This document shows positions 13,550-24,474 of a stretch of DNA of 64,000 bases, one piece after another (positions within the stretch are counted from its first letter, which is position 1; each line of letters opens with the position of its first letter). A model generated the notes under the pieces. It searched no databases, had not been told where the DNA came from, and saw nothing but the letters and a program-made list of their open reading frames with translations. This DNA comes from Allacma fusca (Eukaryota > Arthropoda > Collembola > Symphypleona > Sminthuridae), in NCBI GenBank assembly GCA_947179485.1, contig OX359250.1, positions 46,101,450-46,165,449 of the forward strand. The letters are read 5' to 3'. The position numbers and the translations under genes are program-made.

Positions 13550-13884
13550 TCTAGGGGAAAATATTTCTTTAATGTTTTACCTAACTGAGCTGAATCTCTT
13601 GTTTTATACTTTTAAGAGCGCAAAAGCAACTCGATTTTATTCTTTTCTGCTAACAATTTTTTGAACCCGTCGACTTTTACGGTTGAAGTAAAAAGAGTCC
13701 AATTTCATAAACTTTTTGAAAGTGTTGCTGCATAAACATTGCAAAACTACATATACCATTTAAGAGAGAAAGAAATAATTTATTTCACTGATACCACAAT
13801 AGTATTTGCCTTACGACACAGTACATAATAATTTCAAACATTTTTAACACAAAAATATTTGTTATAAACTTGGTTATAAACATA
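13550..13884. other. Probable 3' untranslated region of the R2-like element plus spacer
   Basis: No gene. The bases just below 13885 follow the endonuclease stop codon on the minus strand and probably include the element's 3' UTR, but I cannot place its end. A motif GCAAAAGCAACTCGAT at about 13620 resembles the MITE arm at 13336-13382. Confidence 0.35.
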
Positions 13885-15348
13885 CTAATTGTACAAGTGA
13901 TGAAATGCTATCCTGTAAGATCCACGAATTGTGGTAATAATTACATCGTTTATAAGCTGTTTAGATAAATTAAATCGTTGTCTAAATTGTTCAAAATGTT
14001 CAAAAATAGTTCCACGAGCTCCAATTAATAGTCCAATAACTTCAATAGTTTTCAAATTGTATTTCTGCTTAAAGAAAGGAACACAAGGTTGATAAATCTG
14101 CTTCTTTTCATGATCCACTTCCATTGGTTGATTTCTATCTTTTTCCCATCTAACAGTTGGGTCTATTATGTAACCTACTTTGGTTACTTCATTAAAACAT
14201 AAAATATCAATTCGTCTAGTAGAATCATTCTCTCCAATACAATGTACTTCTTCGACCACCATCCATTGCTTGCTGTCTCTCAGATATTTTGCAATTATTG
14301 ACCTAATATCATTATGCCTGTTGTTGCGTAAAAGACTGCCCTTATCACAGGAACCAAGGACGTGCGCAAGGGTTTCTCTCCGAAAGCATCCATTATGTCT
14401 GCATCGGGAACCGTCCTGACTCCTACCGGGAAGATCTCTTACAGGGAAAACATTAGTTGACATTTTCAATACTGAAATCCATTCAGAACCAGTAAGGCCT
14501 TGCTTATGTAAAATAAGCTTATTTCCAAAAGTACATTCTTGGTACGTCACAACTCCAGCACCACGATGTAGTTTACTGCACCATTCGTCGTATTGTTGTT
14601 TTCTTAATTTATCTCGCATCATTTTAGTAATTTTTATTTTAGTTTTTGACTTTGAAATTAAAATCCTCCAAGAAATCATATCTTCAGTGCTTATTCCTAA
14701 TGCATTCCTACATTCCTCCATTTCAGCAAAGCAGTTGCGAACATAGGGAATAGCACTAACCTTGGAATTCACTAATGCCACACAAATATTATAATGTTGT
14801 AAAAACACTTCCCATTGAGCATTAAACATATGCAATCCTCGTAAACTTCTTGAGGTGTAAAGCATTGAAGTCGGAACATCATCGGGAAGACCAACAATTT
14901 CTTTTATAGACTTAGTTAATACGTTATTCAAGTCCAATAGAAAACGCTTTGGAATTTTGTTCATGGGAGCACATTGTAAGGGATAAATAAGTGTTGGCCA
15001 GATGTATTGATTGATGATGGATAACTTCTGATCTGGCCGGAGCATTTGTGTGCTCACTAAGTTTTGCAAATCTTTGCCAAAATTTTTCATTGTACCAGCG
15101 AAATCAAAAATAATTTCATTATTGAAATTAACACCAAGATATTTGATGGTTTCATCTTTCCGAATTGATGGTATTATAAAATTTGCATCAATGATTATGT
15201 CATCCTCACATAATTCCCCATTCACTATATTGATTGATTTACATTTTGATGAATTCGAACTGTATCCAACTTTGTCCATATTCAGTAAAGCTATTTTCCC
15301 CAACTCACATGCTCCTTCTACAGATTCCGATATCACAGCCAAGTCATC
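13885..15348 (-). pseudogene. R2-like non-LTR retrotransposon, 3' part: end of RT, zinc knuckle, endonuclease
   Basis: About 485 codons follow on directly from the reverse transcriptase fragment at 15372-16451. The frame opens with the two aspartates of the RT catalytic box (DDLAVIS, 15348 downward), then a YLGV segment typical of non-LTR RTs. A C..C..H..C knuckle sits at about residues 322-345 (CRHNGC, then HVLGSC). A PD-(D/E)XK-like domain follows, with RRID at about 376-379, IIDPTVRWE at about 392-400 and a GLLIGARG segment. That order (RT, knuckle, restriction-like endonuclease) marks the R2/R4/NeSL/CRE group of site-directed LINEs. The exact clade is not certain. There is no in-frame ATG; the frame is separated from its RT by a 26-base insertion, so the copy is inactive. 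Confidence 0.8.
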
Positions 15349-15374
15349 ACATTTAATTAATTATTAATTAATTA
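15349..15374. repeat. 26-base AT-rich insertion inside the RT catalytic motif
   Basis: A run of TTAATTAA-type repeats sits exactly between the codons for Phe-Ala and Asp-Asp of the RT active-site box on the minus strand. Its length is not a multiple of three, and it brings in stop codons, so it ends the upstream frame and shifts the downstream one. It is nearly self-complementary, which suggests slippage or a tiny insertion footprint. Confidence 0.8.
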
Positions 15375-16451
15375 AGCAAATCCCACATTTGTCACTTTAG
15401 GAATGTTAGGATGAATTTCAAATCCATATGCATTAGTAATTTCATGTTCTGATAATTCTTTATGGATGTGATCTACCGACACATTGAATTCTAATGGCGA
15501 CTTGGGCAAACCTTGAAATACTCCTTTGTTGACATCTATAGGTTTTGACAATCCTTTCTGAGTTTGAATTTGCGTAGAGTTGCCTCTTAGTAAAGATTTT
15601 GATATTTCTCGCAGTCTTGATGGAATCAAAGTGTGATCATAGCATTGACAAATATGATTATGACTACTTTCTTCAAAAGCCTTGTTTACATCAAAAAATA
15701 AAATACAACATGAAGATTTTTCCAGTTTGGCCTTTAGAAGAATTCCATTGATGATTGTTGTATTAATATGACATCCCGGTATATTTGTGAATCCTCTCTG
15801 GTTTTCATTTAAATGTACAAATGATCTCAAACGCTTTTCAAATATTCGTTCTATAATTCTTCGTAATATTGAGCAAATTGATATAGGTCTCCAATTAGTA
15901 ATTTCCTTCAAGTCACCCTTCTTTGGAATTAAAACTGTGCGAGCTCTTCGAAATGATTCGGGAACTAAATTCCATTTTAGCATAATGTTGGCAATCGTAG
16001 CAATAACCTTCTTGCAGCTAATAATTCTTATGCTTCGAATTGTTACTCTATCCAGTCCGGGAGATGTATCATGATTGATACCTTTTAATGAACTAACAAC
16101 TTCATCCTCTGAAATATCATCATCCTGATTCGCCAATTCTTGATCATTGTCTGCTACTGTTGGACCATATTCATCTAAAATCTTATCATTACTAAGGCTC
16201 CATCTTTGACTATAATGCTGAAATATTTGGTCTTGTGGTATTGAACAACTTGGTAACCTCATCGTACTTTGCATTACCATCTGAACAGCCTTCTTCCTTG
16301 AATTTGTGTAAAGATGTTGCATCAAATCATGATTGTATTTAGCTTGATTAAGATCACGTTTTCTCTTCGACTTTCTCATTGGATTTGATTGATTTTCATA
16401 GGTCTCTTGAGAATTTAGAAAAATAGCATTATTTTTTTTTGTTGAATACAA
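15372..16451 (-). pseudogene. R2-like non-LTR retrotransposon, 5' part: reverse transcriptase fingers and palm
   Basis: A 359-codon frame. It has the non-LTR RT series in order: VPESFRRARTVLIPKKGD and NWRPISICS (fingers), ENQRGF, FFDVNKAFEESSHNHI (motif A, catalytic Asp) and KGVFQGLPKSPLEFN (motif B, where most relatives have RQGDPLSP). The frame stops immediately after the FA of motif C because of the 26-base insertion at 15349-15374. No N-terminal zinc-finger/Myb region typical of intact R2 ORFs is visible, so the 5' end is probably truncated near 16451. Non-synonymous changes in motif B also suggest decay. Confidence 0.8.
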
Positions 16452-17296
16452 ATCAGTTTAATGCATTAAAAAATAATTTCAGAAAAATTTGCATGATGCT
16501 TTATAAGGGTCAAATAAATATGACTGATCAGGCGAGTAGCCAAGAGGGGGGTGGCTAAGGGGACAATTGCCTCACCCCCATTCGAATAATATACTATTTT
16601 TACAAAATTTGTGAGCAATAAAATCACTGCGAAACTCAACATATGCAGTCACACATGTAAATATCTGTGTATATACAACACATATTTTTACTGTGTTTAT
16701 CCTTACTTAGCGGATGATTTGAATGCATTGCGAAATCAAATGATTTCACTTTTCCTGGTTGATTCAACTTCAATCTTCAACGGCAACAAACGTATGGCAA
16801 TCGCGGCTTTAAATGTTTCCACAATAAGAACTTTTAGCTTCTGTAACTTACATGCATCGCTTTAAGGGAATTTTTGAGTTGGATAGAATTGTTAAATTAG
16901 TGAACTGTATTTAATTCTTCTTTGTGAAAAGGTCAAACATACCTGATATCCCGTTTCTTTTCGAAGCAAAGACGTGCATCCCAGGAACAGGAGGTGGCAC
17001 CATCTGAAACGATAGAAGTGGACTCATGACCATCGAATCCTAATTCTCTGAAATCGGATCAAACCCAATTGAAAAACCAAAAAACCATCAAAAGATTAGC
17101 ATCTGAAGCATTCAAATTTGATGGAACCGTAAAACGTGAACAATACAAAAATCTGAAATTCAGTTTTCAAAATTTGATGCGTTTTACATTCGTTAATTGG
17201 ATTTTCTAATGAAAATATGTAATATTATGTACGTTCTAATTAATGCTGCTCCCCCCTGGCCAGATCCAAACAATTTTTATTGTTTAGTAATTAATT
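16452..17296. other. Spacer between R2-like and BEL/Pao elements
   Basis: No recognised gene. The segment GTAGCCAAGAGGGGGGTGG at about 16538 is the only compositionally odd part. Confidence 0.4.
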
Positions 17297-19441
17297 TGTG
17301 CGTGAACTTGTGGAAAATATGGATGTATGTATGTTCTACTTACAATGAGAGAATTTTGTTGTACGAATGTTATGTAATTTGTGGATGTGAGAAAAACTAT
17401 AGGAGCACAAAGTAAAACTGATGGTAAGCAAGCACAAGCGAGTGTAATTTTGTGAAATTCAGATAATGTGGCTTGAGTTTAATATACTCTTAGTTAGTCA
17501 AATAAAGCCAATCAAAATTACTATTAAGCCAATTATATAATAAAATAGCTAATGTGACAAGTCCAGTGTAGGCCAGGAAACGATCAGTCTGTAAGCAACA
17601 AAGTTGAGATTCAAAACTATTAGTAATTTGTCACTACTAATTGTAAGGTTGACACAGGTTTCATTTACTGAGAACTTTACTTGTGCTTATAATACTGGAT
17701 AGTTGCTCTCACCTGTACTGTCTAATTAGTTCTGCTGGTACGAAGATACAAGGCCTTAGGATCCAGTGGAAAAGGCTGATGACTTTCCTCAGTCAAAGGT
17801 GACTTGGGTAAACGGTTGACCAATTGCTGGAGACATGACCCAAGCCAGGAACAAATGTTCGATGGTTATTGGTAGTAGAGCCAAGGTTATTGATAGCTTG
17901 TACATTAGCGTTAAGCGAAATTTACATGAGTCAAAACTAAAGATATTGTGCATGAACAAATTCGAAGATACTTTTACTGTTTCGGAAGTTTCGGAATTTA
18001 GAACGTCTTTAAAAATTCGTACTGCAGAAAAGCAACCGTAGATGATATTGGTCATACTTTGAAAATAACGATTGAACACCCCATACGCATGATAAACGAG
18101 ACTCGAAATTTTAATACATATAATGCCGGAGTTATGAAGGAATTTGAGAGCTTTAATCAGGAGAAAATTGAATTTCTGATCATAGCTGACAGAAAAAATA
18201 ATTATTCGAAACCCAAACAATCCCTAGTTTCCTGTTGTAATATAGTAACACTTACACCCTTTACTTATTGATAAAATAATTTCAGATTGTATTACGAATA
18301 TTAATAAAGACATAACACCAAATAGCTTAAAAACTACTTAAAAAGTAAAATAGGAGCACAGAAGCTTATAGACAGAGTTGCTTTTGCGCCTATGAACGTA
18401 ATACACAAGATTTATATTCCTAATTTTGAATTACTTAATTATTATAGTTATTTTGTATTCATATAAATATTTCAACCAAAAGCAACGCGATAATTACATA
18501 CTTACCTGTGCCGAATGCCGAATTGTAAATAAGAAAGTTGTAACTCACGTTCTGCTGGGGGAGGCTCACTAACGTCTACAGCAGAGTTAGCATATATGTA
18601 ATTATATATAATTATTATATAATATATATACGCGATCCAACTTTAAATAAATCACGGTTGTCTTTATAACAGTTTTCCAAAAGCGTCAATGTATACGTAT
18701 GTATTTACAGTTGGGTTTACGGTAGAAACGTTTAATTAAAATTAACAATCACATTAACTCATGAGAAAATCTGTGGCTACATAGTTGTTACACAGAATGA
18801 TCAATTTTGTAACTCATAGATATGATCAGAATTTAACTTCTAAGGGCCTGCTACTAATAGTTGACAATGATGGCGTTGATTTTGGGCGAAATATTTATAT
18901 CAATCCAATATAATAATAACAATTAAATAGTTAACTAATTAAGTTATTAAAAATTCATAGTGTAAATCTTGTTTATTACTTTTACAGGCGCTGTTACATA
19001 TGCATACAAAAGCAACTCTGTCTTATACGTTTTTTCGCCTGTAGTTTTTAAACTAATTTTACTAACAATTTTTTATCAATATATTTTCATTTTAACAAAC
19101 TTTTTTTATCAAATCGACGCTAAACTTTTTTTTATTACCCTTTACAATGGTACATGGTAATTGCATTGGACCAAATGCAAATTTTCAAAAAAGTTGTTCA
19201 TTGGGAACACCGGGATATATTTTCCAATGTGTTCTAAACTAACAATAAATGGTATAGCCATGCAAGGTGTCTGATAGCAACAGCGCCTTGTTGATAATGA
19301 TCCATATTTGGATACGTGCAGGGTATCGGGGGGCTAAAAACATGCACAATTAATAACCACAGACAAGTTCAGGGGTTCTGATTCTTAAATATATTCTTGA
19401 AGGGTCCGGTAAGTGCACATGTGTGTGATTTTTTCACTCCG
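17297..19441 (-). repeat. Long terminal repeat, 3' copy
   Basis: It matches 24475-26619 in every line I compared. On the + strand it begins TGTGCGTGAACTTG, so on the element strand it ends in CA as LTRs do. The other edge is unusual: the shared sequence includes CTCCG beyond the expected TTCA boundary at 19436, and these five bases are also pol codons. Inside are inverted copies of GACAGAGTTGCTTTTG (18371-18386) and its complement (19007-19022), a possible older MITE trapped in the LTR. Small open frames inside are not credible genes. Confidence 0.85.
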
Positions 19442-21691
19442 CTGTTGCAACCGGGTTAGGTATTCGGAATTCCAACGATTCCAGAATTCTTGAAGTAACC
19501 TCTGAATGAGTTGCCACCGTGACATTCGATTCAGCTTCAGGTCAGTATAGTTGGGTTCTATAATAGTACTTGATGGTCCAAGATTCAAGAAGTGACTTGG
19601 ACTCAACGCTGTTATGTCATCCGGGTTGTTGCTTGCTGGACACAATGGTCTGGAATTTAAACATGCTTCAATCTCGCAAAGCAGTGTGCTAAATTCTTCA
19701 AAATTCAGTGGAGTAGTACCCAGAACTCGTTTTAGGTGATATTTGGTGGATTTAACACCTGCTTCCCAAAGGCCACCCATATGAGGGGCTGCGGGGGGAT
19801 TAAAATTCCAAGTAATTGACTGGTCAGCTAAGGTTCTGCTTACATGACGATTGTGCTCTTCTGATTTGACCAGTCTGAGGAATTCCCTTAACTCTTTGTT
19901 AGCAGCGACAAAATTGGAGCCGCAATCACTATAGATTTCTGCTGGTTTGCGTCTCCTTGCTATGAATCTTCGCAGGGCTGCTATGAAACTGTCAGAAGTC
20001 ATATCACTCACCAACTCCAAATGAATGCCTCTAGTTACGAAGCATATAAAGAGGGCAATGTAGCATTTGAAGAGTTTGGGGCTTCTTCCCTTGATTGGTC
20101 GGAGGAGGTAAGGTCCACAGTAGTCAATACCAGTTGTAGCAAAGGCGAAATTTGGAGTGATTCTTGGTTTGGGCAGGTTTCCCATCAACTGCTTAGCTGA
20201 TTCAGCACGAAGAATCGCACAAGGTTTACAACGCTTAATTATGTAATTAATAATCTTACGTGCATTTACGATCCAGAATTGCTGTTGTAGGATGTATAAT
20301 AATTGTTGAGGGCCAGCGTGCAGATTGATGACATGGAAATGTCTGATGATGAGAGTTGTGAGGTGATGTGAGTTTGGAAGTATCAATGGGTGCCGTGCTT
20401 CAAATGGAATGTGAGTAGCCTTTTTTAATAGTCCGCCCACCCTGAGTAAGTCATGTTCGTCCAGAAATGGATTAAGCGGAAGTAGCTTTGATTTTGACCC
20501 AAGCTGCTTTTTCTCAGAGAGGGTTAAAATTTCAATGCGAAATGAGCTGGCCTGAACTATTTTGAAAAGTCTGTAGGTAGCACTAATTAATTCATTTGCA
20601 CGGAGTTCACCACTGATTCGATTGTTCTTTGATTTCACATTATTAAAGAATCGTAAACAATAAGCAGTAACTCGTTTTAGAAAATTAAATGACGAGTACC
20701 TTTGAATGTGACTGATATCTACAAGAGCGTGGTGCACAATGACATGAGGGGGTTTTTCTTCCAAGACATTTTTCTCTTCGCATATCATCGGAGGCTCCTT
20801 GGGAATCTCGTAAGGGTGAATATGGAGAAAGTCTGGACCGGTCCACCAAGTGTGAGTTTCACTCAGCTGCGATGGAATAATTCCTCTGGAAGGAAAGTCA
20901 GCGGGATTCGACAATCCAGGTATGTGATGCCATTTTGGAAGAGGGTTACATTCTTGAATTTTGCTGACTCGATTTGAAATAAATGTCTTCCATTTATGTG
21001 CAGGGGTACGGATCCAGTTTAGAACTATAGTTGAGTCTGTCCAGCAGTGAAGTTCGTCAAAAACTAGGTCAAGTGCATTATAAACCATCATAAATAGTTC
21101 TGACAATAAGAGAGCGGCACACAGTTCAAGTCTGGGCAGAGACGTAAATTTTAGAGGGGCTACCTTAGTTTTTCCTGTTATTAATTGCATGGAAACCTTA
21201 CCCCAATTAGTAACTGCTCTTACATAAACCGCTGCTCCATAAGCGCGCTCAGAAGCGTCTGCGAAGCCATGGAGCTGTAGATTAATTGGACTTGCTGGAA
21301 GGATACAACGAGGAATATTCAGTTGTTGGAGAAGTTGCAACTCCTGTCTGTAGTCCAACCACGGCTGAATAATTTCTTCAGGAATAGGTTGATCCCAACC
21401 AAGGTCTTCACTCCAGAGCCTTTGCAGGAACATTTTGGGAATGACGGTGATAGGGCTAAGAAGCCCAAGAGGGTCAAAGAGCTGTGCTGTGTCGGAGAGT
21501 ATGTAGCGTTTGGTTAGAGTGGTGGGACGTGTGAATGGTTGCACCTTGTAAGTGTAGGAGTCCAGAGAAGGGTTCCAATGTAGGCCTAGTGTCTTGAAAG
21601 TCTTGTCTACATCCAGATTGAGAGACGCTTCAGACCCACGATTTTCAGTAGGGATGGAATCCATTACTTGTAAAGAGTTGGACATCCACTT
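19385..21691 (-). pseudogene. BEL/Pao pol, second frame: RNase H and integrase, 3'-truncated
   Basis: Continues pol after the frameshift at 21692-21716. The N-terminal part is the RT connection and RNase H (DSYTYKV, YGAAVYVRA, RLELCAALLLSELF, CWTDSTIVLNWI). Next comes the integrase H2C2 zinc domain (HFHVINLHAG, then KRCKPC) and the core with the expected acidic residues in GIDYCGP, YSDCGSNF and GLWEAGVKS. The DUF5641-like C-terminal domain begins (FWNRWNSEYLTRLQQR) but is cut off where the LTR starts; the last 18 or so residues are LTR-encoded. An in-frame ATG is present only by chance. Confidence 0.85.
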
Positions 21692-24365
21692 GCTTCAATC
21701 CTTCGTTCAATCCCAAAAGTTCAAATCCTCCGTTCTTAGTGAGTTGGTCTAAGTCCTTCCGGAGTTGAATTGCTGAGGTCTCATGGTTAGCGCCAGTTAC
21801 CACATCATCAACGTAGGTATCTTCCTTGAGGACCTGTGATGCCTGCGGAAAATTCTCGAACTCATTATTAGCAAGTTGCATTAAAGTTTGAGTAGCTAAT
21901 GCTGGAGCCGATTTAGTTCCAAATGTGACTCGCAGTAATTTGTAGGCTTGGATAGGATCCTTGGAGTCAAATCGCCACAGAATCCGTAGAAAGTTGCTAT
22001 CGGAGGAAATATGCATAATTTGTCTGTACATTTTGACGATGTCTCCAACGAGGGCAATTATCCAGCGTCGGAACCTGAGAAGAATGGTGAAAATGTCATT
22101 CTGTACAACTGGACCATTTATCATTTTGTCATTTAAGGAGAAGCCAGAGCTAGATTTGCATGATGCGTCAAACACCACTCGTAATTTTGTTGAAGTGCTT
22201 GAATCCTTAAACACAGCATGGTGGGGCATGTAGTACACTTGATTTTCTGGGAGTGAAAGCTCATCATTCGGAACGATAGTCATGTGGTCAAGGTCTAAAT
22301 ATTCTTGAATACATTTCGAATATTCTGATTTTAATTTTGAATTGGAAACGAACCTTCTTTCCAGGGCCAGTAATCTGCGAGTTGCTGCTGTTTTTGAATC
22401 CCCGAGTAGAATGTGGTCATGAAGTGGTAGTGCAACGGTATAGTTACCTTCATTTGCTCGAGAATGAGTACGTGCATAGTGATCCATGAACAGAGTCTCT
22501 TCACTAGATAGTATGCGCTTGGGAGGAATTTCTTCTAATTTCCAAAATCGTTCCACACTTTCATCCAATGATAAGGTAATAGACATGTTCTGAATAATAT
22601 GTGTACCTTCAGCAGGAGTTTTTCCATAAATGAGCCAACCGAATTGTGATTGCTGAGCTACTGGGGTAGTTCCTTCTCCTCTGCAGCAATTATTCATGAT
22701 GCTATCAGCAAATACAGTTGCTCCAAGTAAGAGGTCAATTGGTCCTGGGAGGTTGAAAGCTGGGTCTGCTAATTGTAAGCCATTAAGGTAATCCCAACCA
22801 GCAATGTCAATCTTATCAGAGGGCATTAGTCCGGTGACCTGACGCAACACAAAGGCATTAGAATTCAGTTTAAAACCATTATTAAAACAAGATGATAATT
22901 TCAGGTTCACTCGTTGTTTCACTGTTCCTACAGAATTGGACCCGAGGCCCGACACACCAACATTAACATCTGTTTTAGTTAATTTTAGTTTTCGAACACA
23001 GGCCGTGGTGATAAAATTGGCTTGTGAACCCGAGTCAATAAATGCACGGCATTTATGATAATTTCCATATTGGTCACAAACTAAGACAATAGCGGTTTTT
23101 AGAAGGACATTGTTATAAGAAATGCTTGAAGCAGTGGTGATAACAGCTGATTTGGTTTCTGAGGTGGATGAACTGGGTAAGTGGAGTGTGGTGTGGTGTT
23201 TTTTATGGCAGACTTGGCAACCACTACTCTTACAATTAGTAACTGTGTGGTTCGATCTGAGACAATTAAAACAAAGGGACCTTTTCTGGATCATGTTTCT
23301 TCTGTCATTGATTGACAATTTGGTATATGACTCGCACTTGAATGAAGAATGAGACCCATTACAGATGGGACATGTGCCTTCATAAGTTGATGTATGATGT
23401 GATCTAGTCTTAACTTTGTCTTCGTGGGGTCTGGAAAAATTGCGAGAGCTGGATGAGGATTGCTTGGGTTTGGTTGATGCAATTGACTTTAGTGCTATGG
23501 AGTGCTGCTCCAGGAATTTTTGTAGGTCTTCAAACTTAGGTACGTCTGTGTTTGTTAGGGAAAGTTCCCACAAACGTCGTGTTTCTGAGTCAAGCTTTTG
23601 AAGGATTAGATACAGGAGCAGGTCATTCCATTGATCAGGGTTGCGTTTTAGAGAGGTTAAAGATCGGATGCATTCATTAGTGGTATCTACCAGGTTTCTT
23701 AAGGAATTCGGATTGTCAGATTGAACTGATGCTTGATTGACTAGTCTTTGAATATGATCAAAAACTATTTCGCGTTGATTTTGATATCGGGACTCAAGAG
23801 ACTTTAGAGCAATAGCATAATTACCGTCACGAACCTGATACGATCCTAAGTGTCTTGCTGCTTCTCCCTTCAGACTCGTCTTTAAGTACTGCAATTTCTG
23901 AGCTGGGGACAGTTTTGGATTCTTGTCAACTATTGCAATAAACAGATCATGGAAGTTCATCCAATCATGAAGGTCACCTGAGAACGTCGGGATCTCAATT
24001 GGAGCAAGCCGGATGGAAGAGTCTTGAGTTGAAGCTGTATTTGCCGGAGTCGGATTAACGGGCGGTGGTGGGGGAGCCGTCGGATTCAGAATGTCAAGCA
24101 TGTCTCGAATCCTCAACTTCACACTATCTATAACCTCTCCCAAGTCCGTGTAGTAAGTAGAATTTGCATCGTAGTCAGCATCCGCAATCAGCACTACCAG
24201 GTCATTGAAGTTTTGATTGAGCTCTTGTTCCAGCTTGATCAATTTCTCTTGGTGAATTTCGACAACATTCTTGGTTATAGCAGCAGGGTTGTAGGCGTCA
24301 ACTACCTTCTTTAAGTTGGTAACACCAGTTTTGATAGTTTTTCTTTTGCTCTTCAACGCATCCAT
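21645..24365 (-). pseudogene. BEL/Pao gag-pol, first frame: gag-like, protease, reverse transcriptase
   Basis: 906 codons from ATG at 24365. Residues about 120-270 match the DUF1759 gag-like domain (IPTFSGDLHDWMNFHDLF). Two or more zinc-knuckle-like clusters follow at about 335-395 (CPICNGSH, CFNCLRSNH, CQVCHKKHH). The aspartic protease active site is FIDSGSQANF near 450. RT runs from about 680, with LRVVFDAS, ALVGDIVKMYRQI, ILWR and YVDD at 851-854. The last 20-odd residues, after GGFEL, are out of frame because of the insertion at 21692-21716. It begins 109 bases below the 5' LTR, the normal position. An intact element would encode one continuous polyprotein. Confidence 0.88.
21692..21716. 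repeat. Frameshifting insertion with two imperfect 11-12-base copies
   Basis: On the minus strand, 25 bases stand between the GGFEL codons and the KW codons where relatives have one residue, giving a net gain of 22 bases. The insert contains GGATTGAACGAA followed by GGATTGAAGCAA, an imperfect tandem duplication. It shifts pol out of frame. Confidence 0.7.
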
Positions 24366-24452
24366 AATGATTCACAAGTATAATTACACGAAAGATTCAC
24401 AATACTTTTGGGCACTAAGAGTATTTACATACACCAAAAACTCAAAAGTATC

Positions 24453-24470
24453 CGGTTTCCGAAGGACCAA
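24453..24470 (-). other. Primer-binding site of the BEL/Pao element
   Basis: On the minus strand, five to six bases after the LTR end (..CGCACA), the sequence reads TGGTCCTTCGGAAACCGG. The TGG start and position immediately inside the 5' LTR fit a tRNA primer-binding site; similar TGGTCCTTCG sites are common in insect LTR elements. The priming tRNA was not assigned. Confidence 0.7.
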
Positions 24471-24474
24471 AAAA

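Noticed and set aside
17789-18271. Open frames of 60-143 codons, duplicated at 24967-25449
   Set aside because: They lie inside the BEL/Pao LTRs, overlap on opposite strands and match no protein family; the duplication is explained by the LTR copies.
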